Shown: in pieces, positions 21,007 through 31,614 of the stretch
How the letters are laid out: each line of letters starts with the position of its first letter
How positions within the stretch are numbered: the first letter of the stretch is position 1
Source of the DNA: Petrolisthes cinctipes
Lineage: Eukaryota > Arthropoda > Malacostraca > Decapoda > Porcellanidae
Assembly (NCBI GenBank): GCA_033782935.1
Contig: JAWQEG010000259.1
Span: 1,701,501 to 1,765,500 of the forward strand
DNA length: 64,000 bases
Direction: 5' to 3'
Position numbers and translations under genes: made by a program
Notes under the pieces: generated by a model
The model's input: the letters and a program-made list of their open reading frames with translations, nothing else
Databases searched by the model: none
Told to the model about the DNA's origin: nothing

Positions 21007-21011
21007 ATAAA
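21006..21011 (+). terminator. Poly(A) signal overlapping the cold-shock stop codon
   Basis: The stop TAA (21004-21006) shares its last base with AATAAA (21006-21011), giving a very compact 3' end. Confidence 0.6.
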
Positions 21012-21341
21012 CATTCTAAAAGCATGGACATGATAGTGGCACCACTGTACAAGCCTGTTATAACTGTATCTGCTTTCTATTTTTTGTTATAGAATATTTT
21101 AGATAAAAAATTAGCAACATCTGGCAACTCCATACACACGCATATCTCTTTTGTATATTGAAAAAATATATATATATATTATTATTTATTGTTTTGGGGT
21201 GATAAATTAACTTTCTGGATGTTTCTGGCAACTTTCTGTAACGTCTATATACAGCTGCCACGGTGCCACCCTACACTTCGCAGTGCACTCTGATACTTGA
21301 CTGTCCATTTAATTTTTATTGATGCATCATAGGAGGAGTAA

Positions 21342-22560
21342 AGAGGAGAGAAGGCCCGTGAATGCTTGAAGAGAAAGAAGAAACATTTAGACTGCAAAAT
21401 TGATATTGAGTGTGAAGATTGCGGTCATATATTACGTAAGTCAGATGTCAAGGATACTCCTATAACAACAATGATGGTGTATAGTAACATGGATATAGGT
21501 GCTGGTCATGTAGGTATGCACAAAATGTTAGGGAATATGAGCATAAAACCCCTAGGAAAGAAATATCAGTATTACCAGTCAGTGGTTCTTGATGCTGCTA
21601 GGAAAAAGGTAAATGATGTATTAGCCAATAGTGTTCGTGCTGCAAAGGAATTTTACACTGCAAATGATGGAGTGTATAATATGAAAGTGATGTTTGATGG
21701 TTCGTGGCAAAAACGAGGTCACACAAGCAATCTCGCACTTGGTGCTGTAATAGAAGCTGAAATGGGTTTAGTGTTAGATTATGAGACTGTGAGCAAATTC
21801 TGTGAAAGATGCATGAAAAAGAAAAAAATATTGCAAAAGAAACAAAGAAGTAAAGAGGGCTTTGAGAAGTGGTTAGTCGACCACAAAAGTGAATGCCAGA
21901 AAGACTTTGTAGGGAGTTCAGGTGCTATGGAAGCTGAAGCGGCTAAGAGACTGTTTGGCAGAAGTTTACAAAATAATGTAAGGTATACAGTTTTCATAAC
22001 TGATGGTGATAGTTCTGCTTATGATGTTGCGTGTAATTTGAATAATGGGGAAGGACCGTATGGGGACGTGAAAATTGAGAAAGGGGAATGCGTCTCGAAA
22101 AGATTAGGTACAGCTGTAAGAAAAATAAGAAGTCGAGTGGTAACAGAAAAGACAACTAAGACAGGTAAAGTGAGAAGAATAAAAGACATGGGAGGAAAAG
22201 AGAAATTGACTGATTCTGTTATACAACAACTACAAAGGTATTTCGGAATTGCAGTTCGTCGTAATGTGGGAGGGAGAGTGGAGGAGTTACGAAATGATAT
22301 TTGGTACACATTCCTGCACTGCTCCTCAACTGACGTCAACCGACAGCATCACTTGTGCCCAAACAGGAAAGACAGTTGGTGCTTCTAACAGCGAGCCATT
22401 GCCAATTATGAACTGCCACCCTCTCACAAGATGATGAAAGTGCAATTCCAGTTGCCAAGTAATCTCCGACAGGAAGTGTGGGCCGAGTACAAGAGACTAA
22501 CATCAGACAAGCTCCTGTCTGCATGTTTGTTGGGGAAAACCCAAAACCCCAATGAACATT
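21342..22560 (+). pseudogene. Mutator-like (FDGxWQKRGH) transposase, one in-frame stop, C-terminus lost
   Basis: This is a DDE-type transposase domain annotated as Mutator-like in many invertebrate proteins. The frame is open from 21342 to the stop at 22386-22388 and then continues in the same frame. Blocks: MYSNMDIGAGHVGMHKMLG-like region, VMFDGSWQKRGHTSNLALG, YETVSKFCERCM, FITDGDSSAYDV (acidic motif), GPYGDVKIEKGECV and KRLGTAVRK. Then FLHCSSTDVNRQHHLCP, DSWCF, stop, and YKRLTSDKLLSACL with GKTQNPNEH. The usual ECVxHxxKR has become ECVSKR, so a conserved His is missing. After NEH near 22560 the expected C-terminus is replaced by hairpin sequence. No start Met is evident; a stop lies at 21339-21341. 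Confidence 0.75.
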
Positions 22561-22586
22561 GTCCTGGGGCAGACATGAGGCGAAGG

Positions 22587-22812
22587 TACAGTCTCCTCCA
22601 CTCCCGCTTTCACCAATTCAGCGTTGCCAACGTATACACCCGGCATCGTGTGAGCTACCAGTTCCGGCTCTCGCATCTGAAACACCTGCCATCAACCCTT
22701 ACTGGCAGGTATTTCGGATGCGAGAGTCGGAACTGGTAGCTCACACGATGCTGGGTGGGGTGTATACGTTGGCAACGCTGAACTGGTGAAAGCGGGAGTG
22801 GAGGTGACTGTA
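22587..22812. repeat. 226-bp near-perfect hairpin (foldback)
   Basis: The left arm 22587-22691 and right arm 22703-22812 are reverse complements with few mismatches and an 11-bp loop (TCAACCCTTAC). Arms include CAGCGTTGCCAACGTATACA and CTCGCATCTGAAACACCTGC. One arm alone recurs at 35136-35247. Confidence 0.9.
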
Positions 22813-22923
22813 TGTCAGGTCACCCTTCTGTCAGTCAGAGCTCAGAATTCGCGGCAACCCTGTACATAGGGACGGGTCCCACACAACCCCACCCAAACCA
22901 CATTTTAAGAGTGGTTAGACTAT

Positions 22924-24106
22924 TATACGACCTTGTGGGGCCTTTTTAAATTGGCTGCTGTAAACGCGCGTAAAGTTTAAATGACCTCTCCTGGAAAGTT
23001 TATGTTTACATTTTATTTAATCTATATCTCCGATAGTTTTCTACCAATTCAATTCAATTTTGCTTTGTTCAAACAGAAAAGGGTGTACTTTATATTGCTC
23101 AAGATGAAATAAACGATTATGTTTCTGCACATTTTTTTTGTTGTTGTTTTCCTCAATATGATATCTTTTTTTTCAGTACTCAAAAGTTTTTCATAGTAGT
23201 CCATTTTTTTGACGACTTGGATGTCACCTTCGTTACATTAGATGGCCATAATTGAGGTAATGAAAGCCACTGTAATGGTGGACACCACTGACATGGATGT
23301 TGCCAACATAATGGTCATCGCCCATATCAAAGGTCCAACCATTGTCTTATTCACCGCTTTTTAAGACTCTTGTCTGAAGTTTTGTCGAGCACAAAGAAAA
23401 ACACATAATTTATTGGTTTGTAGTTATATAGATGTTGGTAAGAATGAGAGTGAAATACACAGTTTATTTGGCGATTCCATAGATACAGTTGCGAAACCAA
23501 TATTCTGCCCCACATACCTAGCAACTCTCTCTTAGTAGGGAGGCAGCTCATACGAACCACAATGAATGAACCACCTATGAACTCCAGTACACCGAAAGTG
23601 TGTGAAATCACTGAGTCATAACATTTATTTACCTAATTTTCATTGATATAATATCGTAATCTTAATGCATCAAGTAATACATTATTAATATATTACTTGC
23701 GTGGTTCATTTATTGAGATTCATGTGAACAGCTTTCCACTCAGAGGGAGTTACCAAGAATATCCACATGCCATACAAATGTGGGGCAAAATATAGTTCCG
23801 CAGGTGTAATGCCAAATACAAATCTGAAAGTTGCCAATTTTCTTATTTTCAAAGTTCAAACACAATTTCAGAAACATAATTGAACAACGCAGTGGAAAGG
23901 TTAGAGAACTTCTTGGAAATTAAAAATGCAAATACTTATAGAATTTAATAATGCTTTAAGTTAATCGTTTTGTATACAGTGCATTTAAAAGTTGCCAAAT
24001 ATGTTGCTTTCTGTACATCCATTGCAAGTCGAAATTATTTGCATAATTTATTGCTAAATCTACAATTAACAATCAATTTCAATTATTCATTTGGTATCTG
24101 GCTTAC
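22924..24106. other. AT-rich non-coding, probable IR intron
   Basis: No gene or element recognised on either strand. Confidence 0.4.
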
Positions 24107-24171
24107 CTTCATAATTGCCACAAGGTGCTCCATCTTCCTCCCCTTTGCTGAATATACCAGTGTCTTGAACT
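24107..24171 (-). CDS. Candidate IR exon (amino-terminal domain)
   Basis: A 65-bp minus-strand segment lies between an acceptor (TTTTTCAATGCAAG) and a donor (TATGAAG|GTAAGC). Preceded by one base from the upstream exon it reads [21 protein letters not shown], with a single Cys. This fits the region after the YDAVxLL helix in ionotropic glutamate receptor amino-terminal domains, where a Cys precedes a P/W-G segment. Its phase (one leading base) fits exactly the donor of the candidate exon at 34373. It does not join in phase to the exon at 6685, so at least one exon between is missing. The alternative frame ([13 protein letters not shown]) would join that exon in phase 0 and cannot be excluded. 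Confidence 0.42.
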
Positions 24172-24215
24172 CTTGCATTGAAAAACCAACAAGAATATTT
24201 CTAGAATATAAACAA

Positions 24216-24366
<151 letters not shown>

Positions 24367-24371
24367 GTAAC

Positions 24372-24783
24372 CACAGGAGAAATCATTAGCGAGACAGTGA
24401 TATTTTTTATATATCATATTCTCAAACAGAATGGTATTGGGTTGAGGGTTTGTATATCCGCACATGAACAAAAGGATCTGACCTGAACCTAAACTGCCTT
24501 GCCTCCCAATCCCGCCTATACGGAACTGAACAATTTTAGTTTGGTGGAAACTACAGCAAAATTTCTTCTGTTAACATTTTATCTTATTTGAAATGTACAT
24601 AGTTCATTCTTACATTGTTTTCAAAAGTTGACTACCTGAAATTAAACCACTTTCAATTACATTCCCTTCAAGGAGGCTTCTAATGGTCATGAATGGCTTT
24701 CCATTGGAGTAAACCACTACGTGACTATACCATCCTTACACTTTATTTATGTTGTGCTATCCTGGTATAGATGTCTTATCAAG
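24372..24783. other. Non-coding stretch
   Basis: No gene, repeat or element seen. Confidence 0.4.
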
Positions 24784-25057
24784 AGGGGTGCCTGAGTGGT
24801 TAGTGTGCTGGACTCGTAAACTATAGGTCGGGAGATCGAATCCTCTCAGGTGAGGTGCTGAGAATATTTACACTTCCAAAGAAACATCCTCGCTGGTACC
24901 ATAATAGCGCAGTATTTTGGAATTACACTCACATTTCCTCCCTTTGTGGCTAAGTGCCAGTTTGGAAGTCATGGCTTGTGAGTGTGTGAGTAGCAGTTGA
25001 CTTGGGCCACGATAACGGGCTTGATGAAGAAAATAAATAAAATTAAACGACTATTAG

Positions 25058-25075
<18 letters not shown>
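24784..25075 (+). mobile_element. tRNA-derived SINE
   Basis: A Pol III-type A box (GTGCCTGAGTGG, 24788) and B box (GAGATCGAATCC, 24832) lie about 45 bp apart with a Thr-like CGT anticodon loop between them. The anticodon stem does not pair well. An unrelated body of about 200 bp and an A-rich end (AAATAAATAAAATTAAACG, then 18 A) follow. A related stretch (ATTTACACT, ACATCCTCGCTGGTAC) lies inverted at 33545-33660. Confidence 0.55.
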
Positions 25076-25091
<16 letters not shown>

Positions 25092-25100
25092 TTCTCTCTC

Positions 25101-26006
25101 ATTCTTGAAGACTCACCCGAAAGGCCTCGTAAGTTCCCCAGCTACATCCTTACCCGTTTTCCTATTGATGTTGACCCGAAACTTGCTAAGGGATACCCTG
25201 GTGTGTACTTTGCCCGTCGTTTTTTCCAAGATGGTTCCCCCATAAGCCGTATTGTTGTTGTCTGGAGTCAACCTGATCCACTTCCAAATGAGATTTCCTT
25301 TGATTTCCTCCCTTGTCTTCCACCGTGTGAGGTGAGGAAACTTCATAATGACCAGCCTTCGTGCTACAGGTGCTGGGGTGTGGGGCATATCTCCCGGTAC
25401 TGTTCTGCCAGGCCGAAGTGTGCATGGTGTGCTGCCGACCATGATTCCAAGACGTGTCCTGTCAGGGGCGAACCATCACGTCCTGCTGCCTCCACCTCGG
25501 AGCCTTCACCTCCTGAGGACACATCTCGATGGAAGTGTCCACGATGCCTTCAGCCAGGGGTTAACGTGTGGCATGGATGTACTCGACGTCAGGTCCAGGC
25601 TCGTGTCACTACTATTGCTTCGCCTCCACCACCGCCACCACCACCACCTCCCCAGTCTGCTCCTCCTACCAGCCCTGCCTCACCTACAGACATGGCCCTC
25701 CGCAAGTCTGTTGCTACCCTCATGGCACGATGTACGGCTCTCGAGAACCGCTTTTCTGCCCTTGAAGCCAGGATTGATGGGCTAGTTGCCGCGCAGGCTG
25801 CCAATGACTCCAAACTCTCCACCTTGGTCGAGGCTCAGCAGGCCATCATCTCAACTGTCACTACCCTTACCGAAAAGATGGATACTGTTGCATCTCGCCT
25901 TGAAAAGCTTTTCGAGTCAGTCCCTTCTCCTAGTCCATCATCTTCTCCAGGTCGCTCATCTGCCCCCACTCACCGGACTTCTACCTCCAAATACAGAGTT
26001 CGCTAG
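25101..26006 (+). pseudogene. LINE family 2 copy 1 ORF1 (C-terminal part)
   Basis: It lacks the first third of the protein. Seen are an RNA-binding-type region (SYILTRFPIDVDPKLAKGYP, FQDGSPISRIVVVW), zinc knuckles CYRCWGVGHISRYC and CAWCAADHDSKTC, a third Cys cluster CPRCLQPGVNVWHGC, a proline run, and a heptad-rich C-terminus (LMARCTALENRFSALEARID). It ends with SKYRVR at 26006. ORF2 is already open in another frame across the last part of ORF1. Confidence 0.8.
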
Positions 26007-29000
26007 TGATTGCCGGCTGGATGTCATCTCCTGGAATGTATGTGGTATCACCAGTTATGCTAAGCTCACTCAACTCAAGGCCTATGTTTTTCGTCATCAT
26101 CCCAGTGTTATTTTTCTCCAGGAAGCATTTCCAGGACGGCCGCTCACTGCTGGGCAAGCTCCTCCTCTCTCAGGTTATGTGCCATATGTTCATCTGGTAA
26201 GGAATGGTCTCCTGACTTACATACATAGCTCCTTGCCACATCGCCTTCTCCGTACCTCCACTGATCCTGACATGACCTTTCAGCTATTTGCGGTTCTACC
26301 TGGGAATGGAGTACTACAACTATGTAATGTCTATTCTGCCCCAGCTAGACTCACTCTTGAGGCTCTTCCTTCTCCAACAGTGCGTGGTATGGTTTTTATG
26401 GGAGATTTTAATGCTCGGCATTCTGATTTGGGTGATGGTTCTGGCTCTATTAATCGTAATGGTGTTCGTCTCCTTTCATACATCCGCAAGCATCATCTGA
26501 CACGCTGGGACACTGGCGGTGCCACTCATTGCCGGGAAGGTACTCTGGATTACATCCTCTCGTCTGGCCTGATAGCATCTCGGGTCCTGTGCTCCTCCGT
26601 GCCAGACTTATTCTCTGATCACATCGCTCTTCGGTTTCATTATTCTCTAACTGCTGGGTCAAGTGCTTCAGCCACTCGTTTGCGTATTGCTGTGCCCCCT
26701 AAATATTGCCCGACTTACATCTTATTCATGGCCCATGTATTCCCTACATTTGACATATCATCAGCTGAACAGTTGTACTCTGATCTTGTATCTGCTACTC
26801 ATGACTTTTATAGGCTATACGTCTCCCGGCCACACCTCCAGCATCGCCATACTGCCCACTCCTGGACGCTGGAAGCACGTATACAAGAGGCAAAGGAGGA
26901 GGCTGAACGTGATGGCCTATTGTTTCAAGCCAACCCAACCCCTGACCTGCTCCATCGTTACCAGATGTCTAGGGATGCTTTAGTTGCCCTGCAGGAGTGT
27001 GCTCACACTGAGTCTTGGCAGCGGTTCACGGACAGCATCAACCAGCAAACAAGTGTGGCTTCTATGTGGCACCTCATCCATCAGGTTGTTAAAAAGACAC
27101 CGGCCACTGCTCGTCATCACACCCCCGCCGACTATGCCCAACAACTTGTCGATGCCTGGTGAGAACAATCTACCTCAGCCAGTCTACCCATCCACATACA
27201 AGATGCACTCACTTCCCGTGCTGCTGTCCATCGGCTACGTCTAATGTCTGCCCTGTTGCAAGATGATGACGATGATGCAGAGGTGATAACTGAGGAGGAG
27301 TTGCAACGTGGTCTCTCTCGAGGTAGAGCTTCTTCCCCTGGTGATGATGGTATTACTTATGATGTGCTGCGCCTACTTCAACAAGTTCCTGGGAACCCTC
27401 TACTTCTACTGTACAATCTTTGTCTTCGTGATGGTTGTGTACCACGAGCCTGGACCAGCAGCACAATAATACCCATCCCTAAGCCCGGCACTGCGAAGTT
27501 CAGGCCTATTTCCCTGACTTCCTGTTTTTGTAAAGTTATGGAGAGAATCTTACTCAATCGTCTCATGTACAGACTGGAAGATCGCCTTTCTCCATGGCTG
27601 TTTGGTTTCCTTCCCCAACGGAGCACACACCACTGCCTAGTCCCTTTCCAGGGACAGTGTGGTGGCCTTCATTGACCTTCGAAGTGCCTTCGATGTTGCT
27701 AATAGAGACGTCATTTTGGATCAACTGGTTGACTTTGGGATAAAGGGTAATCTATTACAGTGGATTTGGGGCTACCTGAGTAACAGGACCTCCCGTGTGT
27801 TTTTCAGTTGTACGCTTAGTCCTTTGCGCAGTTTTCATCTTGGTACGCCTCAAGGGGGTGTTCTCAGCCCATTGTTATTTAATATTCTGATGCATCGGCT
27901 GCTCACTTCTCTCCCTGATATACCTGGAACTACAATTACGTGCTATGCTGATGATATCTGTGTTCATTCTACCTCACCAAGGGATCTCCAGCGGTTTCTT
28001 GACTCCTTCTCTGTGTCCTCCTCTCACTGTGGCATTATTGTCTCCCCAGATAAGAGCAAAATATTCACCTGCCGCCTTCCTCAAGCTCGGCCAGTGTTCA
28101 CCATTGGAGGGACTGTCATTCCCATGTGTTCCCAGTATCGCTACCTGGGCGCACCAGTCAATATTTGGCCAATTGTCCCTGCCAGACCTCAAGACCATCC
28201 CATTGTCCAGGACTTATTGGGTCGTCTCCAGCGCCGACTTACGCCACTTCAATGGCTCACTAACAACTCCTCGGGCATCTCCATCCCAGTAGCCAGGACT
28301 ATCTATATTGCTTTTATCCGTTCAGTTGTTGATTACCTCTCACCTGCTCTGATTAAACTTCCCAGGGCTACTCTTGAAACCTTAGAAAAATTTCAGAATA
28401 GAGCAATGAGAATAATTCTCGGTTGTCCAATGTCGACCAGGATAGTGAACATGCAGCGTGAGTTGCGTCTTCCCCCGTTAGTAGAGAGAATTTATTCTAA
28501 TGTTACTTGCTTCTCTGTCAAGTGCCTCCATTTCCCACATCTTTCACCTCATTACTCTCAGTTAGTCAGGACTTCTCTTAGACCAAACTACCTGGTCCCT
28601 CCCATACTGCCTGCTGGACGTACTCTTATAAGGTCTGTTTCCTCTATGCTCCATAGTCTTAATATAGATATAATGGTGGCCGACGTCCCCCCAGGACCCC
28701 CTCCGTGGATGCTACCAACACCTGATGTGAGGTTCACACCTACTTCCAAGTCGGAACTGCCTTCTCTACAGCGGCAGTTGGCTCTGGAACATATAGAAAC
28801 AGTGACATCCTCCATCACAGATCCATTCTGCCTCTACACTGATGGCTCATTGCAAGTGGATGGTGCAGCAGGTTGTACTGTTTTCTCACCTGACATGGAG
28901 TCACCTCCAGGGGGCTGGGTTGGCCGTCGTCTCTGTAACCACTCTAGCTCAACTTTTTGTGAACTGTATGCCATTCTGGATGCTGTTAGTCTTGTTTGTC

Positions 29001-29674
29001 AACGTGGAGTGAATGCTGCCATTTTTTGTGACTCCAGACCTGCCCTTCATTCTCTCTCTAGTGTTCAGCCCACACACTCTACTGTTGTTCAGCAGATTTT
29101 ATCGTTTTTGTCCTTATTGCGTCATCGTAACTTGACTGTCAAATTTTTATGGGTGCCATCCCATGTAGGTTTACGTCACAATGGTACAGTTGACAGACTC
29201 GCAAAGGAGGCCTTCCATCTGCCTCCTCGTGGTGTTGGACGTCCTCTCTCCCTGACATGTTACCTCTCTAAAGTCCGCTCCGCCGCTCTCCTCCCTGTAC
29301 GGCGACGCAGGGATGCAGAGAGGCCCTTCAGCATCTCCATCACACATTATGAGTCTGTCTGCCGTCACAAATATTCCTACCGTCGTCGAGGCCTCATGGT
29401 TCGGAGGCACAATGTAGTCTCTGCTCGTTTGAGGCTTGGCTACCGGCCACCGTGGCAGGTTGCTGGGATGCAGGGTGAGCCTCCCTTCACTGAGTGTCGC
29501 TTGTGTCGAGCACCTCGTGCTAACACTGTAGAGCACTATTGCCTGGCCTGCTCCACTGTCCGACACTTGCTGCCCCGGGGCCTGCCACTTGATGTGGTTT
29601 GTCGACACCTGCTGAACCACCAGGTTCTGGAGGAACTTCTGGTACGCCACCCTCGTTTTTGTGGATTTAAATAG
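25860..29674 (+). pseudogene. LINE family 2 copy 1 ORF2: endonuclease, RT, RNase H
   Basis: Endonuclease: LDVISWNVCGITSY, FLQEAFPG, VFMGDFNARHSDLGD and LFSDHIALRFHY. RT: ASSPGDDGITYDVLR, IPIPKPG, FRPISLTSCFCKVME, FIDLRSAFDVANRDV, GTPQGGVLSPLLFN and CYADDICVHS, so the catalytic YADD is intact. RNase H: LYTDGSLQVDGA, FCELYAILDAV, IFCDSRPALHSL and GTVDRLAKEA. A Cys/His tail CRLCRAPRANTVEHYCLAC follows. Breaks: a stop at 27160-27162 and a 14-bp deletion near 27641 that shifts frame. From 27659 to 29674 the frame is open for 671 codons, the longest uninterrupted ORF in the window. RNase H puts it in the I/Jockey group; the exact clade is not settled. Confidence 0.85.
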
Positions 29675-30525
29675 GTCATAGTGTAAATATATGTCTGTAT
29701 GCTTGTGCTCCATTCTGTTGTGTTTTCGTGATGTGTGTGTGATGTGTGTGTGTGCGTGTGTGTGTGTGGTTGTAGTCATTGTATTCTCGTGGGTCCTGCC
29801 TACCCGTGTGTATTGTTGCCTGCCTGTTGATTGGCGCTGCCGCGCAATTAATTAAAAAAAAAAAAAAAAGTCTCGTGCTGTGATTCGTTTTAAGGCTTCA
29901 AATATTCATTTCTACCTTAGTAATAGGGATAGGTTATATGCTTTTTTATATAATTATAGACAAATGTATAACGATTTACATTTACAGATAGTGAAGTAGT
30001 GTTATCGTTTGTTGTTAATTTTGTCATCTGTTTTCTTATTTATTTTCAGTACGAACTGTTAAAATTTATTTTGATAGAGCCTAGTGAGATGAAGAACGTT
30101 GAGTTAAAATAAGCATTTGCTTGACAAAATGGTAAGAACAACACTCTATGACGAGGAGCCTTTATTGACGACGTTTCGCTATTGCTCCTTCAGGTCAAAG
30201 TCACATCCATATAACATACAGTACTGTGTAACTTATAGTTCTATTTTTATTTGTATGTGACTGTATTCTGTTTTGTTCCACTTCCTCCGTTACCATTCTA
30301 TGTATTTTTTTTTTATTTGCCCCGATGTTCTTTCCTTTCCCATTATCAGCTCGTCCTCTCCGACTCTCCCCCCCCCCCATTCTACCTCCGTTTCCTTTCT
30401 CCTGCGTAAATTCACCCACCCCTACTGTCTTTCCCCCTCCCGAATATCACGTGACCCTTCCGCCTCTCCCCCTCTATGAGCGGTATACATATATATTCGT
30501 TTACACTACCTGTCCTCACTCATAC

Positions 30526-30557
30526 CTGAAGAGGGCTACGTGATGTAACCGAAAAGT
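30526..30557 (+). other. CTGAAGA...GAAA motif pair in left foldback arm
   Basis: CTGAAGA (30526) is followed by GGCTAC, GTGAT, GTAACC (a near-complementary 6-bp pair) and GAAA (30551). The order matches the hammerhead ribozyme core CUGANGA-stem II-GAAA. Stems I and III are not convincing. The inverted copy in the right arm has CTGAAAA instead. Confidence 0.2.
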
Positions 30558-30727
30558 CGTATATCTTTTTCAATAAATTACAAATAAATGTGGGTTTTTC
30601 ACTAGACCTCTGCATTCACGGCATTGTGAATTTTTCTTGTTCATTATACAGTACTGAACCTTAAATATGCGCGCTCCATGGGGAAGGGTAGAGGTGGAGG
30701 TGGTAAGGGGGGGGGGGGGAGATGCGG

Positions 30728-30972
30728 GGGAGCATGGAGTTAGCATAGGTGGAGTCGCCATGGCTCAATAATCCAGGGGAGTAAAGTGAAGCCGCCGAAC
30801 TGTCATTTTCGGCGCCTTCAATATGGCAGACACCAAGATACGTTACAGTAAAAGTGGACTTCTGACCTGACATACAAAGGTATGCGCCATCTTGAAGGTG
30901 CCGGAAATGACAGATTGGTGGCTTCACAAATCAGGTCCTACTGGCGCCTCCACCTATGCTACCTCCATGCGG
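30728..30972. repeat. Inverted repeat inside the foldback spacer
   Basis: The left arm (30728-30835) contains TAGCATAGGTGGAG, AGTGAAGCC and CTTCAATATGGC. The right arm (30887-30972) contains GCGCCATCTTGAAGG, GGCTTCAC and CTCCACCTATGCTA. The loop is about 50 bp. Confidence 0.75.
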
Positions 30973-31318
30973 GGGAGTATACAGGCGGGGGTGTGTTGGA
31001 GGTTATTGAGGATAGGTAGGGAGGAAACGAGAGCAAAAAGGGGTGGAGATAGCCAGGTTGCCGTTAAGGCTGACAAACTATATATAATAACAGAAATGAT
31101 GACAGAATGAAGCTAATGACAATTGCAATGTTTACATTGGAAACATGGCAACAATGAAGATAATAAAAATATACTGGTATTCAGTATCCCTAAGAATTCT
31201 CATTCAGGTCACATGGTAAACCCTCAAACATAAACCGCAATATATAACTATAAACCCATTCACATAAATATTTTCATACATATGGCCCTACATAATTATT
31301 AAGCAGGTCTCCATTCTC

Positions 31319-31420
31319 AGAGAGAGAGAGAGTTTGAGTGAGCGAGTGGAAGTGGGGGAGGGGGAGAGTGAGAGGAAGAGGACGAAACATACAAACAGAG
31401 AGAGAGAGAGAGAGAGAGAG
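31319..31420. repeat. (AG)n-rich microsatellite
   Basis: AG runs at 31319-31331 and 31397-31420 with a purine-rich middle. Confidence 0.9.
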
Positions 31421-31503
31421 ATGATTATTATGATGGTAGAAAATTTCGTTTGTGATGAATGGAGAGGACTTGTTATGAGGTTTTCTACAATATTAAAACA
31501 GAG

Positions 31504-31505
<2 letters not shown>

Positions 31506-31595
<90 letters not shown>
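31506..31595. repeat. Compound (AC)n-(AT)n microsatellite
   Basis: AC run 31506-31554 followed by AT run 31557-31595. Confidence 0.95.
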
Positions 31596-31597
<2 letters not shown>

Positions 31598-31614
31598 CTG
31601 AGAAAAGTTAAACC

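Larger units (their letters stand above)
19856..22923. mobile_element. Inverted-repeat-bounded segment with cold-shock gene and Mutator-like transposase
   Basis: About 50 bp at 19856-19905 recur inverted at 22874-22923. The core CCACTCTTAAAATGTGG plus TTTGGGTGGGGT (29 bp) is exact in both. Inside are an intact cold-shock ORF, a Mutator-like transposase with one stop and a large hairpin. The first 430 bp after the left repeat recur, diverged, at 31615-32160. No matching target duplication was found at the edges (ACACAGACT left, TATACGACC right). A true transposon unit is therefore a hypothesis; two opposed copies of a repeat could give the same picture. Confidence 0.5.
25094..29870 (+). mobile_element. 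LINE family 2, copy 1, 5'-truncated
   Basis: It starts inside ORF1 (TCTCATTCTTGAAGACTCAC) directly after an A/AT tract and ends with GCGCAATTAATT plus 16 A at 29854-29869. It is the same family as the elements at 45.3-50.9 kb and 58.5-64 kb. No convincing target duplication was found. Confidence 0.9.

Noticed and set aside
24784..24853. Functional tRNA-Thr gene
   Set aside because: A and B boxes are present but the anticodon stem does not pair, and the sequence continues into an A-tailed SINE body.
29171..29779. 202-codon minus-strand ORF
   Set aside because: Shadow of the RNase H region of LINE ORF2; similar antisense frames occur in copies 2 and 3.
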